A DNA stretch of 42,765 nucleotides from Leptospiraceae bacterium. Lineage in GTDB: Bacteria; Spirochaetota; Leptospiria; Leptospirales; Leptospiraceae. The translations under genes and the position numbers were made by a program. This document shows, one piece after another, positions 41,621 to 42,765 of this stretch (the first letter of the stretch is position 1; each line of letters starts with the position of its first letter). The stretch lies in NCBI GenBank assembly GCA_017996175.1, contig JAGOHK010000032.1, positions 1 to 42,765 of the forward strand, in the 5' to 3' direction. The notes below the pieces were generated by a model, which was given only the letters and a program-made list of their open reading frames with translations, searched no databases and was not told the origin of the DNA.

Positions 41621-42367
41621 TTAGAGTTCTGTAATTAAAACAGGAGAACCCTTGCGGATAACAAGTGTATGCTCAAACTGCGCAACTAAGCTTTTGTCGG
41701 GGGTTTTTAGAGTCCAACCATCGGACTGCTCAATAACATGAATTCCTCGCATTGATACAAAAGGCTCTATCGTAATCACCATTCCATCTTCCAATACACG
41801 TTCATCTTTTGTATCAAAATAATTTGCAATAAACCGAGGCTCTTCATGAAGTGCAGAGCCGACACCGTGTCCGCCAAGATTTCGAATTACAGTATAACCT
41901 CCATTTTGCGCTACTTCTTGAACTACTCGACCAATCTGATTGATTTTTACACCTGCCCTTGCTGTATTTACAGCTCTATCGAGTGCCGTGCGGGTAACAC
42001 GAAGTAATCTTTGAGTTACCGTATTGTAAGGAGGTATTTGAAAAGATGCACCGGTATCTGCAAAATATCCATCGAGTTCAGCAGATACGTCAATGTTCAC
42101 TAAGTCGCCAGCGGCTAATATACGTTTAGATGGAATACCATGAGCAACCTCCTCATTAACAGAGATGCAAGTTGAGCCAGGAAAATCATAAGTAATCTTC
42201 GGTGCAGAACGAGCACCTTTTTTTGCTAAAAGCTTTGCACCAATTTCATCTAATTCTTTAGTATTCATTCCTGCCTTAGCTTGTTGTCTCATTTCTTTTA
42301 AGACTTGTGAAACAATTAATCCAATTCGTTTTAAGAGTTGAAGATCTTTCTCTGAATTTATGGACAT
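41621..42367 (-). CDS. map: Methionine aminopeptidase, type I
   Basis: Removes the initiator methionine from new proteins. The 248 residues hold the metal ligands in order: Asp in NIDVSAELDGYFADTGASF (two Asp), His in NLGGHGVGSALHEEP, Glu in VITIEPFVS and Glu near VAQFEHTLVI. A substrate-pocket His lies in NEEVAHGIPS. No N-terminal zinc finger, as in standard bacterial type I. ATG 42367 is preceded by CTAGGAG. The gene reads with the OmpA-family lipoprotein, 13 bases downstream. Confidence 0.95.
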   Translation of the reverse strand: MSINSEKDLQLLKRIGLIVSQVLKEMRQQAKAGMNTKELDEIGAKLLAKKGARSAPKITYDFPGSTCISVNEEVAHGIPSKRILAAGDLVNIDVSAELDGYFADTGASFQIPPYNTVTQRLLRVTRTALDRAVNTARAGVKINQIGRVVQEVAQNGGYTVIRNLGGHGVGSALHEEPRFIANYFDTKDERVLEDGMVITIEPFVSMRGIHVIEQSDGWTLKTPDKSLVAQFEHTLVIRKGSPVLITEL

Positions 42368-42457
42368 ACGATAGTTTTCTCCTAGAACGCGAATCAGTTT
42401 TTTAGTAAAATATAATCCATTCCATTTTAAATATGATGTTTTTCTTGTAAAGTTTTG

Positions 42458-42486
42458 TTGACAAATTTTTCCAATGGTTTACGTTT
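42458..42486 (+). promoter_or_regulatory. Possible promoter ahead of the RRM gene
   Basis: A consensus TTGACA at 42458-42463 stands about 250 bases before the RRM start; a poor -10 (TACGTT, 16 bases on) follows. The 342-base gap between map and the RRM gene is T-rich on the plus strand and otherwise shows no gene or repeat; it may hold a long 5' leader. Confidence 0.35.
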
Positions 42487-42709
42487 GTAATTGCTTTGGA
42501 CTTTTTGAATTTTTGTATGTGTTTTGATGCTTGTTTTAGGAATTTCCCTTTTTCTGCTCTCGCCTCTTTTCTCACTGCGTTCTCTAAAAGACAAAAAGAT
42601 TTTACGTGTTAATTTGGATTTTGATTTTTGTCTTAACAGAATAAACTTAATTTTCCTCTATTAATTTAGTAGAATACCAAACCAAAAATTACATTTAAGG
42701 ATTTTGATT

Positions 42710-42765
42710 ATGAATATTTACGTAGGAAATTTAACCTATGAAGCAAGTGAAGCTGATGTTAGACA
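42710..42765 (+). CDS. RRM RNA-binding protein, partial
   Basis: Only the first 18 codons are in the window. MNIYVGNLTYEASEADVR is the beta-1 strand (RNP2, IYVGNL) and first helix of a bacterial single-RRM protein of the glycine-rich/cold-shock type. AAGG lies 9 bases before the ATG. Such proteins bind RNA in the cytoplasm and are often cold-induced. The frame stays open to the end of the window. Confidence 0.8.
   Translation, partial: MNIYVGNLTYEASEADVR

Overview
The window looks like chromosomal DNA of a low-GC spirochaete of the family Leptospiraceae (Leptospira or a close environmental relative). The grounds are a DUF1554 lipoprotein of the Leptospira type, the plastidic-type ferredoxin-NADP reductase known from Leptospira, many lipoproteins with loose spirochaete lipoboxes (VNC, TQC, GRC, TEC), a FapA/RemA/Gmk cluster, and an MptE-like DUF115 protein. 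No rRNA, CRISPR array, prophage or transposase gene was seen.

Layout. 1-2645 (minus): a heavy-metal RND efflux unit with a CzcB-like adaptor (cut by the window edge), a CzcC/TolC-like channel and a small Cys/His-rich secreted protein. 2864-8057: a DUF2459 lipoprotein, an esterase lipoprotein, an LtaS/sulfatase membrane enzyme, and a PC4-like protein coupled to FNR. 8139-12113 (minus): a tRNA-like cloverleaf, an alginate-export-type porin and nrfA-nrfH for nitrite ammonification, with a CRP/FNR-type palindrome upstream. 12533-19246: a membrane protein, a GT2 glycosyltransferase, ClpS, a NeuB-type synthase, a Uma2 nuclease-like protein, a large CGP lipoprotein and the DUF1554 lipoprotein. 19395-23730 (minus): the operon fapA - TTG-start membrane protein - remA - gmk - rsmD. 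24245-29175 (plus): a lipoprotein with an orphan HigA, then ctpA-nadB. 29167-31067 (minus): an MptE-like gene broken by a 10-A run, preceded by an acidic-tailed protein resembling RNA polymerase omega. 31270-36828 (plus): a TlpA-like lipoprotein, a glutamine amidotransferase, secA, a DnaC-like loader and folK. 36876-42367 (minus): a KaiB-like protein overlapping a PAS histidine kinase, a putative Cox11-like lipoprotein with a partner, a degenerate AAA+ regulator lacking GAFTGA, an OmpA-family lipoprotein and map. At the right edge a plus-strand RRM protein begins.

The intergenic spaces are unusually rich in inverted-repeat elements. At least four sequence families are present, three of which follow an ACCACNGANG...CAC pattern (GATGGACACCGA, GAAG/CACGAAGG, CAGAG/CACAGAG); another is built on ACAGGATTTAC. 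Two elements with unrelated cores share related outer ends (GTGAAYTCG...CGARTTCAC).

The observations most worth following are the split KaiB plus kinase module, the AAA+ regulator that has lost its sigma-54 contact loop and catalytic residues, the tRNA-like cloverleaf, the homopolymer frameshift with an apparent ATT start in the MptE-like gene, and the nested repeats.
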